Part shown: positions 17,280-26,716 of the stretch, one piece after another
Layout: each line of letters starts with the position of its first letter
How positions within the stretch are numbered: the stretch's first letter is position 1
NCBI GenBank assembly: GCA_047974565.1
Contig: JBKECN010000077.1
Span: 19,869-83,868, forward strand
DNA from: JBDIAG01 sp047974565
GTDB lineage: Bacteria; Actinomycetota; Actinomycetes; Actinomycetales; CAWJMD01
Direction: 5' to 3'
Length of the DNA stretch: 64,000 bases
Notes under the pieces: model-generated
What the model was told of the DNA's origin: nothing
Databases searched by the model: none
The model's input: the letters and a program-made list of their open reading frames with translations, nothing else
Translations under genes and position numbers: made by a program

Positions 17280-18191
17280 CTACGTTCGCACAGGTTCGAC
17301 GAATCGTGCCCCGTGCACCGGACCGGTGACCCGTACCACGTCGCGACACACCTTCGCCGCGGACAGGGCAACGGACAGATCGAGGGCCTGCTCGGCGTCG
17401 GCGACGAGGAAGACCACGCTGGGCCCGGAGCCCGAGACGATGCCTCCGAGGGCTCCATCGGACAGGCCTACTTCGAGAGTCCTGGCCAGGGAGGGCATCA
17501 GACTGATCGCCGCCGGCTGCAAGTCGTTGTGCAGGTGCTGGCCGAGCGCATCGGCATCGCCCCGGCGCAGCGCGACCATGAGGGCGTCCGGGATCTCCAG
17601 GGGCGCCAACTGTCGGCCCTTGCGGAGCCGGTCGAGTTCGGCGTAGACCGCGGGGGTGGACAGCCCATCCTCGGCCAGGGCCACGACCCAGTGATAGGTG
17701 CCTCGGGTCATCGCAGCCGTCAATTGCTCGCCGCGGCCGGTACCGACCGCGGTGCCCCCCACGAGACAGAAGGGCACGTCCGATCCCAGCCGCGCCGCCA
17801 GGCCGGCCAACTCGGTCCGGCCCAGCCCGGTGTCCCACAGGTGGTCGCAGGCGAGCAGGGCCGCGGCGGCGTCGGCGGATCCCCCGGCCATGCCACCGGC
17901 CACCGGGATCCTCTTGGCGACGGTGAGATTGGCCCCGGCGGTCACTCGGGTGCGTCGGGCCAGCAAGCGGGCGGCTTTGACCGCGAGGTTCGTCCGGTCG
18001 TCGGGCACCTCCCCCGCCTGCGCCCCGTGCGTGGTGATCGTGATCACCTGGTCGGGGACGGCGATGAGCTCGTCATACAGGGAGACGGCTTGAAAGACGG
18101 TGGCCAGGTCGTGGTACCCGTCGGGCCGGGGGGCTGACACGCGCAGGGCAAGGTTGATCTTGGCCGGTACCCGCACCCGCACCTCACGCAC
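17280..18191 (-). CDS. ispE: 4-diphosphocytidyl-2-C-methyl-D-erythritol kinase (IspE)
   Basis: A 303-residue GHMP kinase: PAKINLALRV near the N terminus, the ATP loop PVAGGMAGGSADAAA and GSDVPFCL, and the C-terminal GSGPSVVF loop. IspE phosphorylates CDP-methylerythritol in the MEP isoprenoid pathway. It starts with GTG and is divergent from rsmA across about 300 bp with no gene. Confidence 0.97.
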   Translation of the reverse strand: MREVRVRVPAKINLALRVSAPRPDGYHDLATVFQAVSLYDELIAVPDQVITITTHGAQAGEVPDDRTNLAVKAARLLARRTRVTAGANLTVAKRIPVAGGMAGGSADAAAALLACDHLWDTGLGRTELAGLAARLGSDVPFCLVGGTAVGTGRGEQLTAAMTRGTYHWVVALAEDGLSTPAVYAELDRLRKGRQLAPLEIPDALMVALRRGDADALGQHLHNDLQPAAISLMPSLARTLEVGLSDGALGGIVSGSGPSVVFLVADAEQALDLSVALSAAKVCRDVVRVTGPVHGARFVEPVRT

Positions 18192-18488
18192 GACTCGACC
18201 CTAGCCTGAACCGGGTTGGGGGTGGGCACGTGGCTCTGCGGGGCCGGTGGTTCTGCGGGCCGATGTGCCGTTCGCTCCCGGTGGAGACCGCGGTGGCCGC
18301 AGGTAGTACGTCCACGAGCTGGAGGCCGAAACGGGGTGCCGAAGTCGCGATGTGTGACGACGTCCGCGGCCCCAGGCAGTTGCCGACCCGATACGCCGCT
18401 CCGCTCCCGCGCCGTGAGGCTCCGCCCGCGGGGTGGGCGCCGACTGTTCCCGGCGAGTGTCGTGGCATCAGGCCAGTAGCCTGGTCCG

Positions 18489-19349
18489 GTGGGTGAAGGG
18501 TTGCTGGGGCCGAGCCAGGTGCGGGCGCTGGCCCAGCAGGTGGGAGTGCGGCCCACCAAAACCCGGGGCCAGAACTTCGTGGTGGACGCGAATACGGTTC
18601 GTCGGATCGTCCGGGAGGCTCGGCTGACCCCCGGCGAGCAGGTGCTCGAGGTCGGCCCAGGCCTGGGCTCGCTGACCCTGGCGCTGTTGGAGGCCGGGCA
18701 TCCGGTGACGGCAGTGGAGATCGATCCGGTTCTCGCGGGGGCCCTGCCCGCGACCGTGTCGGCCAGGCTCCCGGGGCTGGCGGAGGGGCTGCGACTGATC
18801 ACCGCGGACGCGTTGCAGGTGGACACCCTGCCCGAGCCCCAGCCGACCGCGCTGGTGGCGAATCTGCCGTACAACGTCGCGGTCCCGATCCTGCTGACCC
18901 TGCTGGCCAGGTTCGAGTCTCTGACGGGGGCGCTGGTCATGGTGCAGGCCGAGGTCGCGGACCGGCTGGTCGCCGGACCCGGCAGCCGGACCTACGGCGC
19001 TCCCTCGGCGAAGATCGCCTGGTACGGCACCGCGGAACGAGTGGGCGAGGTGTCGCGTTCGGTGTTCTGGCCGGTGCCCAATGTGGACTCCACGCTCGTA
19101 CGAGTGACCCGGGGATCGGCGCGCGGCAGCGAGGCCGAGCGGGACCGCACCTTCGCAGTGGTCGACGCCGCCTTCGCCCAGCGGCGCAAGACACTGCGAG
19201 CCGCCTTGACGAGTTGGGCCGGGTCCGCGTCCAGGGCGCAGCACCTGCTGGAAGCCGCCGGGGTGGACCCGGGATGGCGTGGTGAGCGGCTCACCATCGA
19301 CCAGTTCCACGCGATCGCAGCCGAGCAGGAGTGCCCGACCAGCACCTGA
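18489..19349 (+). CDS. rsmA: 16S rRNA dimethyladenosine transferase (RsmA/KsgA)
   Basis: A 286-residue methyltransferase. The SAM-binding segment is VLEVGPGLGSLTLALLEAGH, and the adenine-binding motif NLPYNVAVPIL matches the N6-adenine methylase signature. It dimethylates two adenines near the 3' end of 16S rRNA. It starts with GTG. The ispE neighbourhood is the usual one in actinomycetes. Confidence 0.97.
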   Translation: MGEGLLGPSQVRALAQQVGVRPTKTRGQNFVVDANTVRRIVREARLTPGEQVLEVGPGLGSLTLALLEAGHPVTAVEIDPVLAGALPATVSARLPGLAEGLRLITADALQVDTLPEPQPTALVANLPYNVAVPILLTLLARFESLTGALVMVQAEVADRLVAGPGSRTYGAPSAKIAWYGTAERVGEVSRSVFWPVPNVDSTLVRVTRGSARGSEAERDRTFAVVDAAFAQRRKTLRAALTSWAGSASRAQHLLEAAGVDPGWRGERLTIDQFHAIAAEQECPTST

Positions 19350-19488
19350 CAGCCACCTCGTCCCGAAGTTCAGCTGATCCCGACAAGGCGCGCAGGCGCC
19401 AACGGCATGCCAACGTCGTCACATACCGCGACCTTGGCATACCGCTGTCCGCGGCCAGAGGTCACCGCAGCGCGACTAGGCTTGCGGC

Positions 19489-21288
19489 ATGACGCATGTG
19501 CTCTCCGCAGTTGCCTGGCCGTACGCCAACGGCCCCCGACATATCGGCCACGTTGCCGGTTTCGGGGTTCCGTCCGACGTGTTCAGCCGGTACATGCGGA
19601 TGGCCGGGCACGACGTGCTGATGGTCTCCGGCACAGACGAGCACGGCACGCCGATCCTCGTCCAGGCCGAGCACGAAGGTGCCACCCCGCGGGAGCTGGC
19701 CGACCGGTACAACCGGATGATCGTGGAGGACCTGGCCGCCCTCGGCCTCTCGTACGACCTGTTCACCCGCACCACCACCCGCAACCACTACGCGGTCGCC
19801 CAGGAACTCTTCCTCGGCAACTGGCGTAACGGCTACATGATCGAGGAGAGCCAGCGCGGAGCGATCTCGCCGTCCACCGGGCGCACCCTGCCGGACCGCT
19901 ACATCGAGGGCACCTGCCCGCACTGCGGCTACGACTCGGCGCGGGGAGACCAGTGCGACAACTGCGGACGCCAGCTCGACCCGGAGGAACTCGGCAACCC
20001 CCGATCCCGGATCAACGGCGAGACCCCGGAGTTCGTCCAGACGACGCACTTCTTCCTCGATCTGCCCGCGCTGGCCGAAGCCCTGTCGACCTGGTTGCAC
20101 GAGAAGGAGGCGGACGGGCTGTGGCGACCCAACGTCATCCGGTTCTCGCTCAACCTGCTGGACGACATCCGGCCCCGGGCGATGACCCGGGACATCGACT
20201 GGGGCATTCCGGTTCCTCTGGAGGGCTGGATCGACAATCCGAACAAGCGGTTGTACGTCTGGTTCGACGCCGTGGTCGGGTACCTGTCGGCCTCCATCGA
20301 ATGGGCCCGGCGCAGCGGCGACCCGGACGGCTGGCGCAAGTGGTGGAACGACCCGGAGGCACTGTCCTACTACTTCATGGGCAAGGACAACATCACCTTC
20401 CACTCCCAGATCTGGCCGGCTGAGTTGCTCGGCTACGCCGGCAAGGGCTCTCGTGGTGGCGAGCCTGGTGTCTACGGTGAACTGAATCTGCCCACCGAGG
20501 TGGTCTCGAGCGAGTTCCTCACCATGGAGGGCAAACAGTTCTCCTCCTCGCGTGGCGTGGTGATCTATGTGCGAGACATGCTCTCGCGCTACCAGCCGGA
20601 CGCGCTGCGGTACTTCATCTGTGCCGCCGGACCGGAGAACCAGGACACCGACTTCACCTGGGCCGAGTTCGTCCGGCGTACCAACGACGAGTTGGTGGCC
20701 GGCTGGGGCAATCTGGTGAACAGGACAGCAAGTCTCATCCACAAGAACCTGGGCTCCATCCCGGAGCCGGGTGAGCTGACTGCCGAGGACGAGGCACTGC
20801 TGGCGACGAGTGCTGCGGGCTTCCAGGCCGTGGGCTCGCTGCTGGAGAACCACCGGCAGAAGCAGGCCCTGGCCGAGGCGATGCGGATCGTCGGCGAGGT
20901 GAACCGCTACCTGTCAGACACCGCCCCGTGGGCCCTGAAGAAGACTGACCCAGCGCGGATGGCCACCGTTCTTCACGTTGCGGCACAAGCTATCTCGGAC
21001 TGCAACACGCTGCTGGCACCGTTCCTGCCGCACTCCGCGCAACGGGTGCACGAGGCCTTCGGACGCACCGGCGTGTTCGCGCCGATGCCGCAGATCGTCG
21101 AGGTGGACGACCTCGACGGCGAGGGCAGTTACCCGGTGCTCATGGGCGACTACAGCCAGGTGCCGCGCTGGGAGTCGACGCCGATCGTCCCGGGCACGCC
21201 GGTGGCCAAGCCCACCCCGGTCTTCACCAAGCTCGAGACCTCGGTGGTCGATGACGAGCTGGCCAAGATGCGAGACGAGGCGGAGTAG
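19489..21288 (+). CDS. metG: Methionyl-tRNA synthetase
   Basis: A 599-residue class I synthetase: AVAWPYANGPRHIGH carries the HIGH motif near residue 20, the zinc knuckle uses CPHCGYD and CDNCGRQL, and the KMSKS equivalent is the GKQFSSSRG loop. The C-terminal anticodon-binding helices are present; the dimerising C-terminal EMAP-like domain of some MetG proteins is absent, as in most actinomycetes. The tatD gene follows after 7 bp. Confidence 0.97.
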   Translation: MTHVLSAVAWPYANGPRHIGHVAGFGVPSDVFSRYMRMAGHDVLMVSGTDEHGTPILVQAEHEGATPRELADRYNRMIVEDLAALGLSYDLFTRTTTRNHYAVAQELFLGNWRNGYMIEESQRGAISPSTGRTLPDRYIEGTCPHCGYDSARGDQCDNCGRQLDPEELGNPRSRINGETPEFVQTTHFFLDLPALAEALSTWLHEKEADGLWRPNVIRFSLNLLDDIRPRAMTRDIDWGIPVPLEGWIDNPNKRLYVWFDAVVGYLSASIEWARRSGDPDGWRKWWNDPEALSYYFMGKDNITFHSQIWPAELLGYAGKGSRGGEPGVYGELNLPTEVVSSEFLTMEGKQFSSSRGVVIYVRDMLSRYQPDALRYFICAAGPENQDTDFTWAEFVRRTNDELVAGWGNLVNRTASLIHKNLGSIPEPGELTAEDEALLATSAAGFQAVGSLLENHRQKQALAEAMRIVGEVNRYLSDTAPWALKKTDPARMATVLHVAAQAISDCNTLLAPFLPHSAQRVHEAFGRTGVFAPMPQIVEVDDLDGEGSYPVLMGDYSQVPRWESTPIVPGTPVAKPTPVFTKLETSVVDDELAKMRDEAE

Positions 21289-21295
21289 CCGCCCG

Positions 21296-22159
21296 ATGGC
21301 AGAGCGACAGCAGCGCAAGGACTCTCACGTTCGGCCGCCACTGCCCGAGCCGTTGCCCGATGGTTTCGCGGTGGTGGACAACCACGCCCACCTCGATCAC
21401 GAGGCGGACGACGACACGGTGCGAGCCCTGCTGTCGGCGGCCCGCGAGGTGGGCGTCGACCGCCACGTCAGCGTCGGCTGCGACCTGGATTCGGCACGAT
21501 GGACGGTCGGTGCGGTGCAGCGTTTCCCCGAGGTGCTGGGCGGCGTGGCGATTCACCCGAACGAGGCCCCCCGGCGTGCGGCAGCCGGTGACCTGGACGA
21601 GGCGCTCGCCGAGATCGAGCGCCTGGCGGGCCATCCCCGGATACGCGTGGTGGGTGAGACGGGCATGGACACCTTCCGCACCGACTTCGCCGACACCGCA
21701 GCGGCGGCCGCTCAGGAGGCGTCCTTTCGGGCCCACATCGAGTTGGCCAAGCGGCTGGACAAGCCGATGCAGATCCACGACCGGGACGCCCACGAGGAGG
21801 TGCTGGCGGTGTTGGCCGACGCCGGCGCTCCCGAACGCACTGTGTTTCACTGCTTCTCCGGGGACGCCGAGATGGCCCGTCTCTGCGCCGGGCAGGGGTG
21901 GCATGTCTCGTTCGCCGGCCCGGTGACCTTCAAGAACGCCGCCGGTCTGCGGGCGGCACTGGCCGAGGTCCCGCTGGAACTGCTTCTCGTCGAGACGGAT
22001 TCGCCGTACCTGACCCCGATGCCGTACCGCGGGCGGCCGAACTCCGGTTATCTGGTGCCGTTGACCGTCCGGGCGATGGCCGAGGTGCTCGACCTGCCGG
22101 TGGAGCAGGTCTGCCAGTCGATCTCGGCGAACAGTGAGGCCCTCTACGGACCGTGGTGA
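21296..22159 (+). CDS. tatD: TatD-family metal-dependent hydrolase
   Basis: A 287-residue TIM-barrel hydrolase. The metal-binding set is visible as DNHAHLDH, the Glu in VGETGMD, the His in QIHDRDAH, HCFSGD and ETDSPYLTPMPYRG. TatD proteins are Mg-dependent 3'-5' exonucleases/DNases. The gene follows metG by 7 bp, the conserved metG-tatD order. Confidence 0.95.
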   Translation: MAERQQRKDSHVRPPLPEPLPDGFAVVDNHAHLDHEADDDTVRALLSAAREVGVDRHVSVGCDLDSARWTVGAVQRFPEVLGGVAIHPNEAPRRAAAGDLDEALAEIERLAGHPRIRVVGETGMDTFRTDFADTAAAAAQEASFRAHIELAKRLDKPMQIHDRDAHEEVLAVLADAGAPERTVFHCFSGDAEMARLCAGQGWHVSFAGPVTFKNAAGLRAALAEVPLELLLVETDSPYLTPMPYRGRPNSGYLVPLTVRAMAEVLDLPVEQVCQSISANSEALYGPW

Positions 22160-22204
22160 GGCGAGCGCGGACACCCCACTGCGATGCCCGCACTCAGCAC
22201 CAGG

Positions 22205-24211
22205 TCAGGCGCGGCGGATCCGCAACTTCTCCCCGCTCACCGTCGCCCCGGAGATCCGTCGCAGCGCGGCCGAGGACAGCTTGGCGCCGATCTCCACGGT
22301 GGAGTGACCGTCGAAGATGTCGATCCGGCCGAGGTCCGACCCGGCAAGCCCACCCTCCCCGGTGATGGCACCGACGATGGCGGCCGGCCGAACGCCGTGG
22401 CGCCTGCCAACCTCCACCCGGTACCGCACACCGAGTGGGCCGTCGTGCCGGGTGCGACGCGGTTCACGCCGCGGGCCCACCGGACCACGATCTGCGCCCG
22501 CGGGGGCACGGTGGCGTCCGGCGCCCCGTCCGGCTCGGCCGGTGCCATGACCGGCCCAGTCTCGTCCGCCTCGGCCTGACTCTGCCCGGGTGTCGCGCCC
22601 GTCCGCGTCGGTGCCGCGACGGGCACGCTTTGCGGAGGGCGCCATGCGCGGGGCACCGTCGTCGCCGGCGGCGCTGGCCAGCAGCGCGGCGGCCAGATCC
22701 TCGACGGTCAGGTCGTTCGCTTCGGCGAATGCACCGAGTTGCTCCTTGAACAGGGCGATCCGCTCGCCTTGGAGCCGGGAGGCGGCACTCTGCATCAGCC
22801 GCGTCGTGCGATGGGCGGCCAGATCGGCGGCGCTGGGCGGCACGATCTCGGTCAGGTCGGCGCCAGTGGCGCGCTGAATCACCCTGATCTTGAACGTTTC
22901 TCGCGGCGTGAAGAAGGTTACGGCCTTGCCATTGCGGCCGGCCCGGCCGGTGCGCCCGATCCGGTGGACGTAGGTCTCCGGGTCGCGTGGGGCGTCGAAG
23001 TTGTAGACCGTGCCAATCCGCTCCACGTCGAGCCCGCGAGCGGCAACATCGGTGGCGACCACGACGTCCAGGCTTCCCTCGCGAAGCCGGCTGACGATCC
23101 GCTCGCGTTCACGCTGGGGTACGTCCCCGTTCAAGGACGCCGCCGCGACCTTGCGGGCCACCAGGGCGGTGGCCACCTCCTCGCACGCGGACTTGGTGCG
23201 CACGAAGACGATGCTGGCCGCTCCCGGCTGCTCGCGCGCGGGTCCGCCGTTCGGAGCAGCCGATTGGGCGGTACCGCGGGTCAGCGCATCGAACTCGAGC
23301 AGCCGGGACAGGGCATCCACCTTGGCGGGGAACGGGACCACCGCGTAGGTCTGCTCGACGGTGCCGGTGGTGAGGGTCTGGGTGCGGATGCTCACGTCCA
23401 CCGGACGGTTGAGGTGAGCCGAGGCCACTGCCCGGATGGCCGGCGGCATGGTGGCCGAGAACAGTGCCGTCTGGCGTCCCTCAGCGGCTGTGGGGGCGTC
23501 GCGCAGAATCCGGTCCACGTCCTCGGCGAAGCCCATGGTGAGCATCTCGTCGGCCTCGTCCAGGACGAGGAAACGCAGGTCGGACAGGCGCAGGGTGCCA
23601 CGGTCGAGGTGATCGATAACCCGCCCAGGCGTGCCGACGACGACTTGGGCGCCCCGCGCCAGCGCCTGCCGCTGGGGGTGGAAGGGGGAGCCTCCGTACA
23701 CGGTGACGAAGCTCAGCCCCTTGAGGCCGGTTGCGAAGGATTCCAGGGCCGCGCTCACTTGGAGGGCGAGTTCGCGGGTGGGGCACAGGACGAGCGCCTG
23801 GACGGTGTCCAGCCGCGGGTCGATCGCGGCCAGCAGGGGCAGGCCGAAGGCTGCGGTCTTGCCGGTGCCGGTCTGGGCCACGCCGGCCACGTCACGTCCG
23901 TCGAGCAGCGCCGGGATGGCGGCCGACTGGATCGCGGTCGGGGAGGTGAAGCCGAGTGCCGCTACGGCGCGCGAGATCGGGCGAGGAAGGTCGAAGTCGG
24001 TGAAGCGGGGCAGGTCGTCCTGCTCTGCCGGCGAGCCCGGCTCGACGATGGGGCCCGCCGAGCGGCCAGCGGTGCCGGAGGTGGAACTGGCGTGGGCAGT
24101 GGACGATTCGCTGGAGGAGTCAGTGATGGATGAGTCAGTGATGGATGAGTCGTCGATGGTGGGGAGGGCAGGCTCGGGCGAGCTGCCGTCCCAGGTGGGG
24201 ACGTGCGTCAT
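22205..24211 (-). CDS. DEAD-box RNA helicase with DbpA-type RNA-binding domain
   Basis: About 668 residues. The helicase core shows AQTGTGKTAAF, PTRELALQ, TPGRVIDHL, DEAD, SAT and HRIGRTGRAGR in order. The C-terminal ~75 residues (RYRVEVGRRHGVRPAAIVGA, then IDIFDGHSTVEIGAKLSSAA) match the DbpA/CsdA RNA-binding fold used in ribosome assembly. The N terminus is a Ser/Thr-rich tail with a short repeat (SSITDSSITDSS). A start at 24229 is equally possible. Basic Arg/Gly stretches precede the RNA-binding domain. Confidence 0.93.
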   Translation of the reverse strand: MTHVPTWDGSSPEPALPTIDDSSITDSSITDSSSESSTAHASSTSGTAGRSAGPIVEPGSPAEQDDLPRFTDFDLPRPISRAVAALGFTSPTAIQSAAIPALLDGRDVAGVAQTGTGKTAAFGLPLLAAIDPRLDTVQALVLCPTRELALQVSAALESFATGLKGLSFVTVYGGSPFHPQRQALARGAQVVVGTPGRVIDHLDRGTLRLSDLRFLVLDEADEMLTMGFAEDVDRILRDAPTAAEGRQTALFSATMPPAIRAVASAHLNRPVDVSIRTQTLTTGTVEQTYAVVPFPAKVDALSRLLEFDALTRGTAQSAAPNGGPAREQPGAASIVFVRTKSACEEVATALVARKVAAASLNGDVPQRERERIVSRLREGSLDVVVATDVAARGLDVERIGTVYNFDAPRDPETYVHRIGRTGRAGRNGKAVTFFTPRETFKIRVIQRATGADLTEIVPPSAADLAAHRTTRLMQSAASRLQGERIALFKEQLGAFAEANDLTVEDLAAALLASAAGDDGAPRMAPSAKRARRGTDADGRDTRAESGRGGRDWAGHGTGRAGRGAGRHRAPAGADRGPVGPRREPRRTRHDGPLGVRYRVEVGRRHGVRPAAIVGAITGEGGLAGSDLGRIDIFDGHSTVEIGAKLSSAALRRISGATVSGEKLRIRRA

Positions 24212-24522
24212 GAAATACGTGCCAATCATGGGAAAGTCGCCGACTCTGCGGCGACTGGTGGGTGGGCGAGCCCGGCTGCTACGCCGGCGCGGTCGCGCGC
24301 ACCCTCAACCATGGGCCTGGCGACAACACTCGAAGAACGCCATCCAGTGTACCGGTCTCCGGGAGCCCGACTGACCACCAGCCTGGTCAGTGGTCGCCGC
24401 TGGCCCGGTGCGAAGCGTCCCGCGGTACCTCAGGATCACGGTTCCGGTTCCACGCCGGCGCCTCACCCGTGGCCGCTGGTGCCTCGCCCATGGCGATATC
24501 CCGCACGTCCTGCGGTCGAGGG

Positions 24523-25311
24523 TCAGCGGACGACCAGCGCCCCGGCCAGGCCGACGAAGAGCGTGCCCAGCACCCTGTCGATACCCCGCCTGGCCCGGGC
24601 GTATCCGGCCTGGACGGTCGGGGCGCCCGCCAGAACGGCGGTGAAGGCGAACCAGAGCACGGCCAGCAGGACCATCGACGCGGCCACCGCCACCTTCTCC
24701 CCCGTGCTGGTGTGGGCGGGCATCAGGCTGGCAAGGAGGGCGCCGAAGAACACCAGTGCCTTCGGATTGGCCAGATTCGTCAGCAGACCCAGCCGGTAGG
24801 CAGCCCACCAGGACCGGGTGGCGCCCGCGGCGGATGCCTCCGGTGTGCCGACCGAGACGGACTTCGCGCTCTCCACCGGGACGGACCCGACCCCGACCCT
24901 GTTCGCAGCCGGTGCCGCGTCGACGGCTGATGCCTGGTCGACGGACGAAGCCTGGTCGACGGACGAAGCCTGGTCCATGGCCCCGGCGTCAGCGCGCTGC
25001 GGTGGGCTCGTCCGGCGGGTGTGCCAGAGGATGAGCAGGCCGTAGCCGGCCAAGAAGGCCGCCCCGGCGATCCGCAGGCCCTGGTACAGCCCCGCGTGCG
25101 CGGCGATCAGCACGGAGATGCCGGTGAGCGCCAGGATGATCCAGCAACTGATGCCGCTCACGACGCCGGCTGCCACGAAGAGTCCGTCCCGACGCCCGTA
25201 CTTGGCTCCGGAGCGCAGCACGGCGACGAAGTCGGGTCCGGGTGAGGCGACGGCGATCGCCCAGGTGATCAGCAGCGCCAGCCAGGCAGCGGTGGTCACT
25301 GGCTCCTCCAT
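24523..25311 (-). CDS. LysE/RhtB-family exporter
   Basis: A 262-residue protein with about six membrane helices and the LysE signature SPGPDFVAVLRSGAKYGRRDG near the N terminus, NLANPKALVFFGALL in the second half. The family exports amino acids or related metabolites. A hydrophilic loop of about 60 residues between the two halves is longer than usual and contains three short DQASSVD-type repeats encoded by 18-bp DNA units. Confidence 0.9.
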   Translation of the reverse strand: MEEPVTTAAWLALLITWAIAVASPGPDFVAVLRSGAKYGRRDGLFVAAGVVSGISCWIILALTGISVLIAAHAGLYQGLRIAGAAFLAGYGLLILWHTRRTSPPQRADAGAMDQASSVDQASSVDQASAVDAAPAANRVGVGSVPVESAKSVSVGTPEASAAGATRSWWAAYRLGLLTNLANPKALVFFGALLASLMPAHTSTGEKVAVAASMVLLAVLWFAFTAVLAGAPTVQAGYARARRGIDRVLGTLFVGLAGALVVR

Positions 25312-25767
25312 GGGTTGAGGCGGGATCGACTCCCGCGGTTGGGCCCGTCCGTGACGCCGAGGGTGGCGCCGGTCGGCAGCCTCGTGCGAAACGGTCGCAG
25401 AGGCACATTCTGGTGCGCTGAGCCTCGTTCTGCCTAACAGATCCCACCTTCGCGAACCGCGACGGATTCAGACGAACTCCCGGCTGGCCATGGCAACCGC
25501 AACCGGGAGTCGGCCGGTCCAGGGCGTGCCATGACAACCGGATCCGCGCTGGCGTGGCGGGCGTCACCACTCCCCGCCTTGCGCCGATCACCTCCCACTC
25601 GCTCGATTCCCGCACCAGGGTCGGTCTCGCACGCAAGCCGGGACAGCACGAAAACCAGGACTGCACGGACGGGCGACGACGGCCAGCAGGGTTTTACGCC
25701 CCTCGCGCCGCAAAAGTCACAACCCCAACCGCCCTTGACGCCCGTCCCACTGGCACGATGACGTCCC
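25312..25767. other. Intergenic region without recognised genes
   Basis: Divergent gap between the LysE-type exporter and the ppk2 gene. No frame with protein-like character, RNA gene or clear palindrome was seen; promoters for both genes are expected here. Confidence 0.5.
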
Positions 25768-26619
25768 ATGGCCGACAAGAAGCAACCCAAGCTCAGCAAG
25801 AAGGTGTACGAGGCCGAGTTGCTGCGCCTGCAGCTCGAACTTGTCAAGATGCAGGAATGGATCAAGGCGGAGGGTCAGCGACTCGTCGTCATCTTCGAGG
25901 GCCGCGACGCCGCCGGTAAGGGTGGGGCGATCAAGCGGATCACCGCCTACCTCAACCCCCGCGTCGCCCGGGCGGTGGCACTGCCCGCGCCGACCGAGCG
26001 GGAACGTACCGAGTGGTACTTCCAGCGCTACGTGCCGCACCTGCCTGCCGCCGGCGAGATCACCCTGTTCGACCGGTCCTGGTACAACCGGGCGGGTGTG
26101 GAGCGGGTGATGGGGTTCTGCACCCCCGAGGAGCACCGCCGGTTCCTGCACCAGGCGCCGATCTTCGAGCGGTTGCTCGTCGAGGACGGGATCATGGTGC
26201 GCAAGTACTGGTTCTCGGTTTCGGACACCGAGCAGGAGCGACGCTTCAAGTCACGGCTGGTCGACCCGATGCGGCGGTGGAAGTTGTCGCCGATGGACCT
26301 GGAGTCGATCTCGCGGTGGGAGGAGTACTCCCGGGCCAAGGACGAGATGATGGTGCACACCGACATCCCCGAAGCGCCCTGGTACGTGGTGGAAAGCGAC
26401 GTCAAGAAGCGGGCGCGGCTCAACATGATCGCCCACCTGCTGTCCGTGGTCCCATACACCGACGTGCCCCAGCCCGAGTTGAACCTGCCCAAGCGCCCAG
26501 CGTCCACCGGGTACAAGCGCACCCCGCGCTCGCTGCAGAACATCGTCAAGGATCACTCGGCCACTCTGGATCTGCCCTCGCCCAAGCCTGCCTCGGTCAA
26601 GGGGACCAAGCACAAGTAA
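25768..26619 (+). CDS. ppk2: Polyphosphate kinase 2 family protein
   Basis: A 283-residue PPK2. Walker A is FEGRDAAGKGGAIKRI, Walker B FDRSWYNRAGVE, and the conserved RKYWFSVSDTEQ segment follows. PPK2 enzymes transfer phosphate between polyphosphate and nucleotides; length and a single domain suggest the class using nucleoside diphosphates, though the class cannot be fixed by eye. Monocistronic. Confidence 0.95.
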   Translation: MADKKQPKLSKKVYEAELLRLQLELVKMQEWIKAEGQRLVVIFEGRDAAGKGGAIKRITAYLNPRVARAVALPAPTERERTEWYFQRYVPHLPAAGEITLFDRSWYNRAGVERVMGFCTPEEHRRFLHQAPIFERLLVEDGIMVRKYWFSVSDTEQERRFKSRLVDPMRRWKLSPMDLESISRWEEYSRAKDEMMVHTDIPEAPWYVVESDVKKRARLNMIAHLLSVVPYTDVPQPELNLPKRPASTGYKRTPRSLQNIVKDHSATLDLPSPKPASVKGTKHK

Positions 26620-26716
26620 CCGGCTCCTCACCGGCAGGCCGGGCCGGGGCAGCACCACCAGCACGGGCCACGCTCGTGCGGGTGGTCGTCCGGCTGGTTG
26701 GCGCGAGCCGGCGTCG

